Positions 1-5,399 of a stretch of DNA of 10,431 nt are shown piece by piece (position 1 is the stretch's first letter; each line of letters begins with the position of its first letter). The notes below the pieces were generated by a model, which was given only the letters and a program-made list of their open reading frames with translations, was not told the origin of the DNA and did no database searches. The stretch lies in the NCBI GenBank assembly GCA_026770585.1, contig MU646402.1:279603-290033 (forward strand). The letters run 5' to 3'. This DNA is from Baffinella frigidus (Eukaryota; Cryptophyceae; Cryptomonadales; Baffinellaceae). A program made the translations under genes and the position numbers.

Positions 1-79
1 CCCAAACCCCAAACCCCAAACCCCAAACCCCAAACCCCAAACCCCAAACCCCAAACCCCAAACCCCAAACCCCAAACCC
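1..79 (+). repeat. Telomere-like CCCCAAA heptamer array
   Basis: Eleven nearly perfect units of CCCCAAA run from the first base to the transition at about position 79. The G-rich strand is TTTGGGG, one base away from the Arabidopsis-type telomere unit TTTAGGG. The C-rich strand reads 5' to 3' on the plus strand, as it would at a left chromosome end. However, the same unit forms internal arrays at 5035-5123 and 6411-6530, so a true chromosome end is not shown. Confidence 0.9.
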
Positions 80-147
80 TTAAGGTGATCGACCCCGCTG
101 CATCCACAGACCGCGCCCTGCCTCTCCTCTCCGAAGAAGACTTCCAG
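80..147 (+). other. Exon-like segment, copy 1 (RALPLLSEEDFQ)
   Basis: The segment is GC-rich and non-heptameric, sitting between heptamer tracts. One frame reads VIDPAASTDRALPLLSEEDFQ. A possible acceptor (CCACAG, ending at 109) and donor (CAG|GTC at 147) bound a 38-nt core that recurs at 285-325. The two cores differ by three nucleotides in length, so the reading frame is kept. This suggests a duplicated small exon, possibly of an alpha-solenoid protein. It has no start codon and the function is unknown. It could equally be a non-coding repeat. Confidence 0.3.
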
Positions 148-284
148 GTCGAATCCCAAACCCTAAACCTCGAAACCTGAGCCTGAAGACCTCAAAGAAA
201 CCTCAACCTGAACCTGAACCCTAATCTGACCTCAACGAAACCTGAACCTGAACCCTAATCTGAACCCTAAGCCAACCTCAACAA
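148..284 (+). repeat. Degenerate heptamer spacer with an internal duplication
   Basis: The tract is made of decayed units such as CCTGAAC, CCCTAAT and CCTCAAC. The block at 207-229 is repeated exactly at 241-263 (34-bp period). It separates the two exon-like copies and could be an intron between them. No gene is seen in it. Confidence 0.6.
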
Positions 285-325
285 ACCGCGCCCTGCCTCT
301 CCTCTCCGATGCCGACGACGACCAG
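285..325 (+). other. Exon-like segment, copy 2 (RALPLLSDADDDQ)
   Basis: This repeats the core of 110-147. The first 21 nt or so are identical, then the copies diverge, and this copy is three nucleotides longer. The frame of copy 1 is kept (RALPLLSDADDDQ), and the segment again ends in CAG|GTT, a possible donor. The upstream AG acceptor of copy 1 is absent here (ACAAACC), so this copy may be dead or be spliced differently. Confidence 0.28.
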
Positions 326-500
326 GTTTGGGGTCAGACTTCCTTCAAAACGCGACGTTTTGTTTCGTGGTACCAAACGAGTGCGCGCTTCCCGGTGAAA
401 GCTCCTCATCCTTTCCACGTCCGGGCTTTAACCGATTCCGCCAATCCCAGTACACAATTAAAACCAGACTTGTATCTAAAGTTCCTAAGGTTTTGGTGTG

Positions 501-551
501 CGCAGATTCTAGATGGCGGGATGTCAAGGGCGCTCGAAGCAGAAGAGACCC
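501..551 (+). repeat. 51-bp direct repeat, copy 1
   Basis: The segment begins CGCAGATTCTAGATGGCGGG and matches 700-751 with a few mismatches. The two copies bracket the degenerate foldback at 549-668, so the pair may come from a local duplication around an insertion. The short frames crossing it are not supported as coding. Confidence 0.75.
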
Positions 552-668
552 TACGGCATTGACTACCGTAGGCCGGAGGGGGGCGTAGAGCACTTCCAGG
601 AAACCCGAGCCTAGGGGCCTTACTGCCTACTGTAGGCAATACCGTAGGCTCAACTACCCTAATTGTAG
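549..668. mobile_element. Degenerate copy of the TA-flanked foldback family
   Basis: The left arm (about 549-573, CCTACGGCATTG...CCGTAGGCC) is a rough inverted repeat of about 624-650 (GCCTACTGTAGGCAATACCG...). Both share words with the intact element at 2092-2251, including the outer CAACTACCC. The termini are eroded and no clean target duplication is visible. It has no coding capacity. Confidence 0.5.
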
Positions 669-699
669 GTGGTGGCCCTGTGAACATGTTTCCTTTGTT

Positions 700-751
700 C
701 GCAGATACTAGATGGCGGGATGTCAAGGGCGTTGGAAGCAGAGGAGATCCC
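700..751 (+). repeat. 51-bp direct repeat, copy 2
   Basis: This is the second copy of 501-551 (GCAGATACTAGATGGCGGGA...). Its right end runs straight into the 183-bp tandem repeat that begins at 737, whereas copy 1 is interrupted by the foldback at the same point. Copy 2 therefore probably shows the pre-insertion arrangement. Confidence 0.7.
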
Positions 752-1102
752 GATCAGACATGCGGCGTGCCGCGCGCTTGCGCACTTCCCCCCGCACATC
801 GACCTTCCTAAGGTACTCGGGTTGGCAGACTATTCTCAAGCTGACATGCGACTCGGTTGAACGACTATTCTCAAGATGGCATGATGTGTTCGTGGTACAA
901 ATCCGTCAACTTTGAAAAGAGCAGACGAGATTCCCATCAGACTTGCGGCGTGTCGCGCTTCCCCCCGTACATCGACCTGCCTAAGACCAACTTCATGACT
1001 TTTGACACTGCAAAAGGTCTAGCTCTGCGTCAGTCGGGTTGTCCGACTATTCTCAAGTTGTCATGCTGGGTTCGTGGTACAAATTCGTCAACTTTGGGGC
1101 GG
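737..1102 (+). repeat. Two tandem units of about 183 bp
   Basis: Unit 1 (737-919) and unit 2 (920-about 1102) share the words AGCAGASGAGAT, CATCAGAC.TGCGGCGTG, CTTCCCCCCG.ACATCGACC, GACTATTCTCAAG and GTGGTACAAATYCGTCAACTT. In unit 1 GACTATTCTCAAG is itself doubled (828-840 and 863-875). The distal half of the unit recurs at 7084-7130, 7401-7451 and 7678-7700, which links this region to the HEAT-like cluster. Frames across it change between copies, so no CDS is called. Confidence 0.75.
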
Positions 1103-1145
1103 GAACGAGCCCGGGCCCACCAAATTGGTGCGCCCAAATAGACTG
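1103..1145 (+). repeat. Segment shared with 7170-7220
   Basis: CCGGGCCCACCAAATTGGTG followed by CGCCCAAATAGACTG closely matches CCGGGCTCACCAGATTGGTG followed by AGACCGAATAGACTG near 7187-7219. In both places it lies downstream of the TACAAATYCG..AACTT motif. The shared order shows a composite module duplicated over a distance of about 6 kb. Confidence 0.65.
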
Positions 1146-1163
1146 CCAAGACCTACATAAATA

Positions 1164-1350
1164 GCCTCTATGAAAGACACATACGGCCAATCAATGTGGG
1201 TAATCGGTACATGTCTCGACAGGTGTGCGCCTCCCTGCTTGGCACGATAAATATGGTTAATGGTAAAAGAAACCGATAAATATGGTTAATGGTAATATGG
1301 TTCATGATATCTTCCCCAACAGGTGCGCGCGTCCCCGCTGCGTCTCACCA
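1164..1350 (+). repeat. AT-rich plus CGACAGGTGCG module, first copies
   Basis: The module contains ATGAAAGACACATACGGCC.AATCAATGTGG, repeated AAATATGGTTAATGG words and two copies of the core YYCRACAGGTGYGCGC (about 1215 and 1310). The same order (arm with CACACGGCTAATCG, ATGGTTAAT words, then TCGRCAGG) recurs at 1900-2085 and 2270-2360. It looks like a diverged tandem satellite. No gene is visible. Confidence 0.6.
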
Positions 1351-1354
1351 GGGG

Positions 1355-1576
1355 GCTACGTACCACGTAGTACCACGAAACGAAAGGTTGCGATCTGAAC
1401 TTCCCATTAATAACCTGGCGTGGTGCCAGCTACGTACCATTTAGTACCACGAAACGAAAGGTTGCGGTCTGAAATTCCCACTAACAACCTGGCGTGGTGC
1501 CGGCTACGTACCATTTAGTACCACGAAACGAAAGGTTGCGGTCTGAAATTTCCACTAATGACCTGGCGTGGTATCT
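1355..1576 (+). repeat. Three tandem 74-bp units
   Basis: Units begin at 1355, 1429 and 1503 with GCTACGTACCA and contain TAGTACCACGAAACGAAAGG and CCTGGCGTGGT. Spacing is exactly 74 bp twice. Units 2 and 3 are the most alike. The segment TACGTACCACGTAGTACC is close to self-complementary. The reverse complement of the TTTCGTGGTAC word also occurs near 363-373. Non-coding. Confidence 0.9.
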
Positions 1577-1900
1577 CCTTGGACAGGCTGCGGCGCCTCA
1601 GCCTGTCCCCAGAGGGAACCGATACCCTGCCCTCTAAAGCCGCATCAACCCCCTTCAACCCTAAACCTTACACCCGAACCCCGAAATCCGTTTTCCCTGA
1701 TGCGGCGCCTCAGCTCGATCCCCATCCCCACCCCGGCAGGAGAGGAGAGAGAAGGGGACATGCGCCCAGAAGTTCAGCCCCAGACACAGCACCTTCGAAA
1801 CGCCAAGACGATTTAGTACGAGCATCGTCGACGTGTGCCATGCCACACAGCGGACCAAATCCCCAAGTCGGACGCGATCAAGTCGTATCGGAATTCCTCC
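1577..1900 (+). other. Heptamer tract and GATGCGGCG cassette, no gene
   Basis: After the triplicate there is a GC-rich stretch, a short run of decayed heptamers (about 1640-1685), then the cassette GATGCGGCGCCTCAGCTCGATCC at 1699. That cassette recurs at 2365 and 2812. A 130-codon frame spans 1558-1950, but it begins inside the 74-bp repeat and runs through heptamers, so I reject it. Confidence 0.5.
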
Positions 1901-2090
1901 ATGCAAGACACACACGGCTAATCGTAAAAGACAAACATGGCGAATTGTGAAAAATAAATATGGCTAACCGTGAACAAATAATGGTCAATCACATGTGGTT
2001 AATCGTTGCATCCCTCGGCAGGTAAGAGCCTCCCTGCTGCATGTATGAAACATGTACGGCTGATGGTACGGTATCTCCCTCGACAGGTTA
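1900..2090 (+). repeat. AT-rich plus CGACAGGTGCG module, second block
   Basis: CATGCAAGACACACACGGCT followed by several AAATATGGYTAAYNGT words matches the arrangement at 1164-1350. It ends in two cores, CCCTCGGCAGGTAAGAGCC (about 2013) and CCCTCGACAGGTTAAT (about 2077). The second core directly abuts the foldback element. No reading frame of interest. Confidence 0.55.
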
Positions 2091-2091
2091 A

Positions 2092-2251
2092 TAGGGTAAC
2101 GGCCTGCAAATGGGGTAGTTGGGCCTACGGCATTGCCTAGGACCTCCTACTGTAGGCCGGGATTTTTTGGTCCTAGGATCCCTCGGCCTACGGTAGGAGG
2201 TCCTAGGCAATGCCGTATGCCTAACTACCCCATTTTCAGGCCGTTAGTCTA
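2092..2251. mobile_element. Foldback (MITE-like) element, intact copy
   Basis: The arms 2093-2162 and 2179-2250 are inverted repeats of about 70 bp with few mismatches. They read outward as GGG/GAC.TAACGGCCTG, then ATGGGGTAGTT, GGCAT/CTACGGCATTGCC and TAGGACCTCCTAC.GTAGGCC. The loop of about 16 bp holds GGTCCTAGGA. The outer bases suggest a TA target duplication (AATA|GGG and GTC|TATG), as in Tc1/mariner-type MITEs. No transposase is encoded, so mobility would need an enzyme from elsewhere. Partial relatives lie at 549-668, 4618-4715 and 7713-7827. Confidence 0.85.
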
Positions 2252-2264
2252 TGCAGGTGCGTGC

Positions 2265-2475
2265 GTCCATGTTTCTATGAAAGACATTTTTTGCGTGATT
2301 AGCCATGTTTGTCTTGTAAATGCCTAATCGAACGGTGCATCTCTCGACAGGTGCGTTCCTCCCTGATGCGGCGACTCAGCTCGATCCACGTCGCCCACCC
2401 CGCTCTCGAGGTGCGACCCCCCTAACTGCCCAACTCTACACCAATTGCCCAAAACCTTCAACCCCGAGCCTTGAA
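2265..2475 (+). repeat. Third CGACAGGTGCG block and CTCGAGGTGCG cassette
   Basis: CTATGAAAGACATTTTTTGC..GATTAGCCATG leads to CTCTCGACAGGTGCGTTCC at about 2342. This runs directly into GATGCGGCGACTCAGCTCGATCC (2365) and CTCTCGAGGTGCGACCCCCC (2403-2421). The fusion fixes the order of a composite unit: AT-rich arm, CGACAGG core, GATGCGGCG cassette, CTCGAGG cassette, heptamers. Confidence 0.6.
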
Positions 2476-2569
2476 CCCTACACCCTACACCCTTCACCCT
2501 ACACCCTACACCCTGCACCCTACACCCTACACCCTACACCCTACACCCTACACCCTACACCCTACGCCC
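2476..2569 (+). repeat. CCCTACA heptamer array
   Basis: About thirteen units of CCCTACA with single-base variants (CCCTTCA, CCCTGCA, CCCTACG). Because 7 is not a multiple of 3, the array reads as a repeating 7-residue peptide in all frames, which explains the PYTLHPT-type open frames over it. This variant is distinct from the CCCCAAA and CCCTAAA arrays. Confidence 0.92.
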
Positions 2570-2651
2570 TGCCGCCCCCGCCCCCCCCGCTCTCGAGGTG
2601 CGATCTCATGCGGAACCAGATTCAATTCAAATCACCTTTTTGCTGTCTTAC

Positions 2652-2743
2652 GGGTGGGAGGGGTTGTGTCATTGTAAAACAGGTGGGAGGGGTTGTGTCA
2701 TTGTAAAAGTCTTACGGTTGGGAGGGGTTGTGTCATTGTAAAA
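2652..2743 (+). repeat. 28-bp minisatellite, three copies
   Basis: The unit GGTGGGAGGGGTTGTGTCAT followed by TGTAAAA occurs at 2652-2679, 2681-2708 and 2716-2743. The first and third are preceded by TCTTACG. The copies are almost identical, so the expansion is recent. The G-rich strand contains spaced G runs. Confidence 0.9.
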
Positions 2744-3021
2744 GGTTGAGGCTAATAGAAAATTCTACCCTTCAGATAGCACACACGTGATGTGAATCAA
2801 AGCGCGTCCTTGATGCGGCGACTCGGCTCGATCCACGTCGCCGCCCCTGCACCCGAGGTGCGATCCCCCCACGCCCACCCTACACACCCAAACCCTCAAC
2901 CATATCTTCACCCCCCCGCTCGTTCTCGAGGCGCGATCCCCCAACCCCTGGTTTGAAGAGTACACAGCACTGTGTCATCAACGACCGCCCCCGGGTCGCG
3001 GAACAGCCCGCCGGCAGGCTC

Positions 3022-3093
3022 GTGAACGCCCGCGTGACCGTTCACGCGGACGCCGAAGCCAGACGGTCGGTCGTGACTGCCTTGCGTGTTCCT
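3022..3093 (+). other. Solenoid-like fragment (HADAEARRSVVTALRV)
   Basis: One frame reads LVNARVTVHADAEARRSVV.TALRV, with the D-x-E-x-R-x-x-V-x-x-A-L spacing of a HEAT/ARM helix. A related copy at 8305-8366 carries nucleotide changes that alter residues (RR to NC) and then a shifted frame, so that copy is broken. The segment also contains the imperfect palindrome CCGCGTGACCGTTCACGCGG. Whether it was ever coding is uncertain; a GC-rich non-coding cassette fits as well. Confidence 0.25.
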
Positions 3094-3310
3094 AGCACCA
3101 ACCCCCCGCTCTCGCTCTCGAGGAGCGATCCCCCTAACTCCCAATCTCTACACCAAGTACCCAAAACCTTGAACCCCGAGCCTTAAACCCTGCGCCCTTC
3201 ACCCTGCCACCCCCGCCCTCGCACTCGAGGTGCGGCCCCCAAAACTAACCCTAAGTCCCAAACTCTAAGTCCTAAACCCTCAACCCTCGGTTGATTACAC
3301 GGTGCCGTGT

Positions 3311-3580
3311 ACTCTGCAAAACCGGGAGGCAAGGAGACCGCTGATCCCCACACCCCAACCCCCAAACCTTAAACTATAAACCATTCCAAGCAGGGAGGCA
3401 AGGCGGCTGCTGATCCTCAAACCCCAAGACCTCAACCCCAAACCTTAAACCCCTAAAACCTAAACCCTAAACCCTAAACCCTAAACCCTAAACCCTAAAC
3501 CCTAAACCCTAAACCCTACACCTTAAACTCTCAACTCTCAACCCTCAACTCTGCAAAGCAGGGAGGCAAGGCGCCCGCAT
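3311..3580 (+). repeat. Three copies of a GGGAGGCAAGG cassette
   Basis: Copies lie at about 3311-3345 (CTCTGCAAAACCGGGAGGC...), 3385-3418 (CCAAGCAGGGAGGCAAGGCG) and 3549-3585 (CTCTGCAAAGCAGGGAGGC...). One frame gives REARR in all three. Heptamer tracts separate them, again the cassette-plus-heptamers pattern. I do not claim they are exons. Confidence 0.65.
3459..3517 (+). repeat. Perfect CCCTAAA array
   Basis: Just over eight perfect units of CCCTAAA, the C-strand of the Arabidopsis-type telomere repeat TTTAGGG. This is the cleanest block of the canonical unit in the window. It lies within a longer decayed tract (about 3240-3550) that includes CCCTCAA and CCTTAAA variants. Its position about 3.5 kb from the window start makes it interstitial here. 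Confidence 0.93.
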
Positions 3581-3726
3581 CCCCCTCGAAGTCGGTCCTC
3601 GACGACTCCGGACTGCTGTTGCCGGGGGGGGGGGTACACCCTAACCCCGTCACACGAGAGAGACGATAATCTCGAGGGACCTACCCAGAGTCGTATATCA
3701 CCAAACATACAACGTATACGAAGATC

Positions 3727-3768
3727 AGTCAGTACTATCATACTATTCGTCAGCCTTGGAACAAGTCG
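3727..3768 (+). repeat. Short tract of the 21-bp minisatellite
   Basis: The segment AGTCAGTACTATCATACTATT at 3727 and the partial unit CGTCAGC at 3748 are in 21-bp register with each other. They match the main array at 3827-3988, but the offset between the two tracts (100 bp) is not a multiple of 21. This is an older, diverged seed lying on the other side of the 57-bp cassette. Confidence 0.6.
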
Positions 3769-3826
3769 AACCACCTCGACGACTCCGGACTGCTGTTGCC
3801 GGGGGGAGGGGTACACCCCAACCCCC

Positions 3827-3988
3827 AGTCAGCACTACAATACTGTTAGTCAGCACTATAATACTACTAGTCAGCACTACAATACTATTAGTCAGCACTT
3901 TAATACTATTAGTCAGCACTTTAATATTACTGGTCGGCACTATAATACTATTAGTCAGCACTATAATGCTATAAGTCAGCACTATAAC
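3827..3988 (+). repeat. 21-bp minisatellite, seven full units plus one partial
   Basis: Units start every 21 bp at 3827, 3848, 3869, 3890, 3911, 3932, 3953 and 3974 (partial). The consensus is AGTCAGCACTATAATACTATT. Since 21 is seven codons, the frame stays open on both strands and gives low-complexity peptides (LVSTIIL, LTNSIIV). That openness is an arithmetic effect and is not evidence of coding. Confidence 0.95.
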
Positions 3989-4054
3989 CCTGAACGTCTG
4001 GACCAAGTCGAACCACCTCGACGACGCAGGACTGCTGTTTCCCGGGGGCGGGGT

Positions 4055-4259
4055 ACACCCTAAACCCTAAACTCTAAACCCCAAACCCAAAACCATAAAC
4101 CCTGAGGCCAAACCCCTAAACCCCAAACCTGAAACCTGAAACCCGAAACCCGAAACCCGAAACCCTAAACCCTAAAACCTAAACCCTAAACCTTGAACTA
4201 TAAACACTAAGCACTAAACCCTAAACCCGAAACACTCAACTTTAAACCCTAAACCAGGA
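4055..4259 (+). repeat. Decayed CCCTAAA / CCCGAAA / CCTGAAA tract
   Basis: Heptamers of three variants come in short homogeneous runs: CCTGAAA twice, CCCGAAA three to four times (about 4137-4165), then CCCTAAA and relatives. Runs of one variant inside a mixed tract fit local slippage or unequal exchange acting on point variants. Confidence 0.85.
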
Positions 4260-4485
4260 TCCGGTACCGGAGGGCGAAATGGGGTTGGGGGGAACGGTAG
4301 AACCCCACAAGACCACAAACACACAAACGAAGCCTAAACCGCCTGACCAGAAACCCACTAAGCGACCAACACTTATTGGTGAGAAACCTGAGAAACTAAA
4401 GTGGTTTATGAGTTGGCGGGAGAAACGAAGTGGTTTGCAGAAGCGAAGTGGTTTGGTTTGCAGTTTAGTTTCGCATGAGCTCATG
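4260..4485. other. Non-heptameric spacer, no supported gene
   Basis: This stretch between tracts of opposite orientation contains a short direct repeat, GARACGAAGTGGTTT (about 4423 and 4441) with a relative, GAAACTAAAGTGGTTT, at about 4391. Frames of 77-80 codons exist on both strands, but they overlap fully and resemble nothing known to me. Confidence 0.4.
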
Positions 4486-4595
4486 GGCTGGGGTTTAGGG
4501 GAGAGTGTGTAGGGTTGAGTGTTTAGAGCTTAGGGTTAAGAGTTAAGAGTTTAGGGATTAGGGTTTAAGGTTGAGGGTGGAGGGTTTGCCGCTTG
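4486..4595 (-). repeat. Telomere-like block in reversed orientation
   Basis: Here the plus strand is G-rich (GGTTTAGGGG, TTTAGAGCTTAGGGTTAAGAG, TTTAGGGATTAGGGTTT), the reverse of all the large tracts. The block is bracketed by two copies of the perfect palindrome CATGAGCTCATG (4474-4485 and 4596-4607). This suggests an inverted insertion or a fold-back junction between two telomere-like ends. Confidence 0.8.
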
Positions 4596-4617
4596 CATGA
4601 GCTCATGAGCTATTTAA

Positions 4618-4715
4618 TAGGGTAACGGCCTGAAAAGGGGTTAGTTAGGCCTACGGGATTGCCTAGGACCTCCTACCGTAGGCCGAGACGTTTTGGTCCT
4701 AGGATCCCTCGTGTT
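4618..4715 (+). mobile_element. Half copy of the TA-flanked foldback family
   Basis: From TA|GGGTAACGGCCTG it follows the left arm and loop of the element at 2092-2251 (GCCTACGGGATTGCCTAGG, then TCCTACCGTAGGCCGAG and GGTCCTAGGATCCCTCG). It stops where the right arm should begin. The left terminus with its TA is intact and the right half is missing, so it is a truncated, immobile copy. Confidence 0.8.
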
Positions 4716-5034
4716 TCGTGCAGGAGCTCTAGGGCCTGCAGCTATGTGCACGTCCCATAAATACACTACGATCTTCAACAGGAGGTTTTGTTGTGGGTTG
4801 GCCACAGCTAAGCGCTAGGCTGATTCCGACTGCTGCTTCTCCTTGTTCTTGATACGCTGCAGCCTAGAAATGTGCGATCGAAACGTCAACCACCCAACGT
4901 CAACGAAACAAGTCGTTGCTTTTGTAAACTTTGACTGCGTCCCGAAACACTAAACCATAAACGCTCAACATGAACGTTCAACCCAAAGCCCTACACCCTA
5001 CACCCTAAACCCGAAATCCGAAACTCAAAACCCG
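4716..5034. other. Unassigned spacer
   Basis: This is mixed-composition DNA with no repeat family I can place and no frame above 60 codons before the heptamers. It has a TATA-like CATAAATAC (about 4755) without other promoter signals. From about 4940 it grades into decayed heptamers (AACACTAAACC, CCCTACACCC). Confidence 0.4.
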
Positions 5035-5123
5035 AAACCCCAAATCCCAAACCCCAAACCCCAAACCCCAAACCCCAAACCCCAAACACCAAACACCAAA
5101 CCCCAAACCCCAAACCCCAACCC
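5035..5123 (+). repeat. CCCCAAA array
   Basis: About twelve units of CCCCAAA, with two ACACCAA variants near 5090. The minus strand gives the WGLGFGV-type peptide in every frame. The array directly abuts the SINE-like element on its right, at its presumed 3' tail. Confidence 0.92.
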
Positions 5124-5139
5124 AGGTGTGCAAAAAGCT

Positions 5140-5305
5140 TGTGGGGGAGTTTGCCGAGTTTGCCGAAAGAGTGGTCAAGATGGGAGAACCCATCCACACA
5201 CGCACGGTAAAGACACAGAAAACCCAAAACGAGATGTCCCACCTCGAGGTTTGAACTGGGAACCTCCAGCTTACGGGCTGTCTCCCTTATCCGCTATCCC
5301 AAGGG
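5140..5305 (-). mobile_element. tRNA-derived SINE-like element
   Basis: On the minus strand TAGCGGATAAGG (5285-5296) matches the pol III A-box consensus TRGCNNAGYNGG at 10 of 12 positions. AGTTCAAACCT (5247-5257) fits the B-box GGTTCGANTCC closely. They lie 27 nt apart, slightly less than in a tRNA. Between them CAGC-CCGTAA-GCTG (5267-5280) resembles an anticodon arm. The acceptor and D stems do not pair, so this is not a functional tRNA. The body continues to about 5140 and contains the hairpin GATGGG-AGAA-CCCATC (5179-5194), then meets a CCCCAAA array. It was probably pol III-transcribed, but no target duplication was found. Confidence 0.45.
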
Positions 5306-5330
5306 GGCGACCAGCGGTAGGCCCTTGCAC

Positions 5331-5390
5331 GGAGTTTGCAGCAAGGGTGGTCAAGATGGGACAACCCATCCACATGCGCACGGTAACCAC
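5331..5390 (-). repeat. Second copy of the SINE-like tail
   Basis: GGAGTTTGCA..AAGGGTGGTCAAGATGGG followed by CCCATCCACA..CGCACGGTAA repeats 5146-5210 in the same orientation, including the hairpin (5355-5370). The upstream copy has a doubled GAGTTTGCC. On the minus strand this tail lies before the tRNA-like head, as expected for two tandem elements of which the first has lost its head. Confidence 0.75.
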
Positions 5391-5399
5391 GCACCGCGC

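Larger units (their letters stand above)
2590..3240 (+). repeat. Interspersed CTCGAGGTGCGATCCCCC cassettes
   Basis: After the first copy at 2403-2421, further copies with small changes lie at about 2590-2605, 2852-2870, 2922-2942, 3115-3134 and 3222-3240. Each is followed by heptamer-like C-rich DNA (CCCTAACTCCC, CCCCACGCCCACCC and similar). Two of the six (2403 and 2852) are preceded by the GATGCGGCG cassette. The repeated junction of a cassette with heptamers suggests spread as composite blocks. Confidence 0.75.
3589..4060 (+). repeat. 57-bp cassette, three copies, with an 11-G run in copy 1
   Basis: Copies at 3589-3640, 3763-3819 and 4005-4060 share AAGTCG..CCTCGACGACTCCGG, ACTGCTGTTGCC, a G-rich run and GTACACCC. 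Copy 1 has eleven consecutive G (3624-3634), and copies 2 and 3 have interrupted runs. Each runs into a C-rich tract on its right. The 21-bp minisatellite fills the space between copies 2 and 3, and a two-unit version lies between copies 1 and 2. Confidence 0.88.

Noticed and set aside
1-79. True chromosome-end telomere at the window start
   Set aside because: The unit and orientation fit, but the same CCCCAAA array occurs twice more inside the window and the window edge is arbitrary. The canonical unit here may be CCCTAAA.
328-726. Overlapping frames of 82-106 codons on both strands
   Set aside because: They overlap a direct repeat and a degenerate foldback, their translations have no recognisable motif, and neither strand is favoured.
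1558-1950. 130-codon plus-strand frame
   Set aside because: It begins inside the third 74-bp repeat unit and crosses heptamers. It is proline-rich by composition only.
2320-2706. 128-codon frame with PYTLHPT repeats
   Set aside because: It is translated CCCTACA heptamers plus a minisatellite, and it starts inside the CGACAGGTGCG repeat.
3827-3988. CRISPR-like array
   Set aside because: Head-to-tail 21-bp units with no spacers: a simple minisatellite.
3743-4006. Frames on both strands over the 21-bp repeat (LVSTIIL, LTNSIIV)
   Set aside because: A period divisible by 3 keeps frames open by arithmetic. Both strands are equally open.
4991-5242. Minus-strand open frames with WGLGFGV repeats (also 6211-6532)
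   Set aside because: A 7-bp repeat without stops is open in every frame and yields a heptapeptide repeat. There is no non-repeat domain or codon bias.
5225-5305. Functional tRNA gene on the minus strand
   Set aside because: The boxes are good, but the acceptor and D stems do not pair, the T stem is mismatched and the anticodon loop has six bases.
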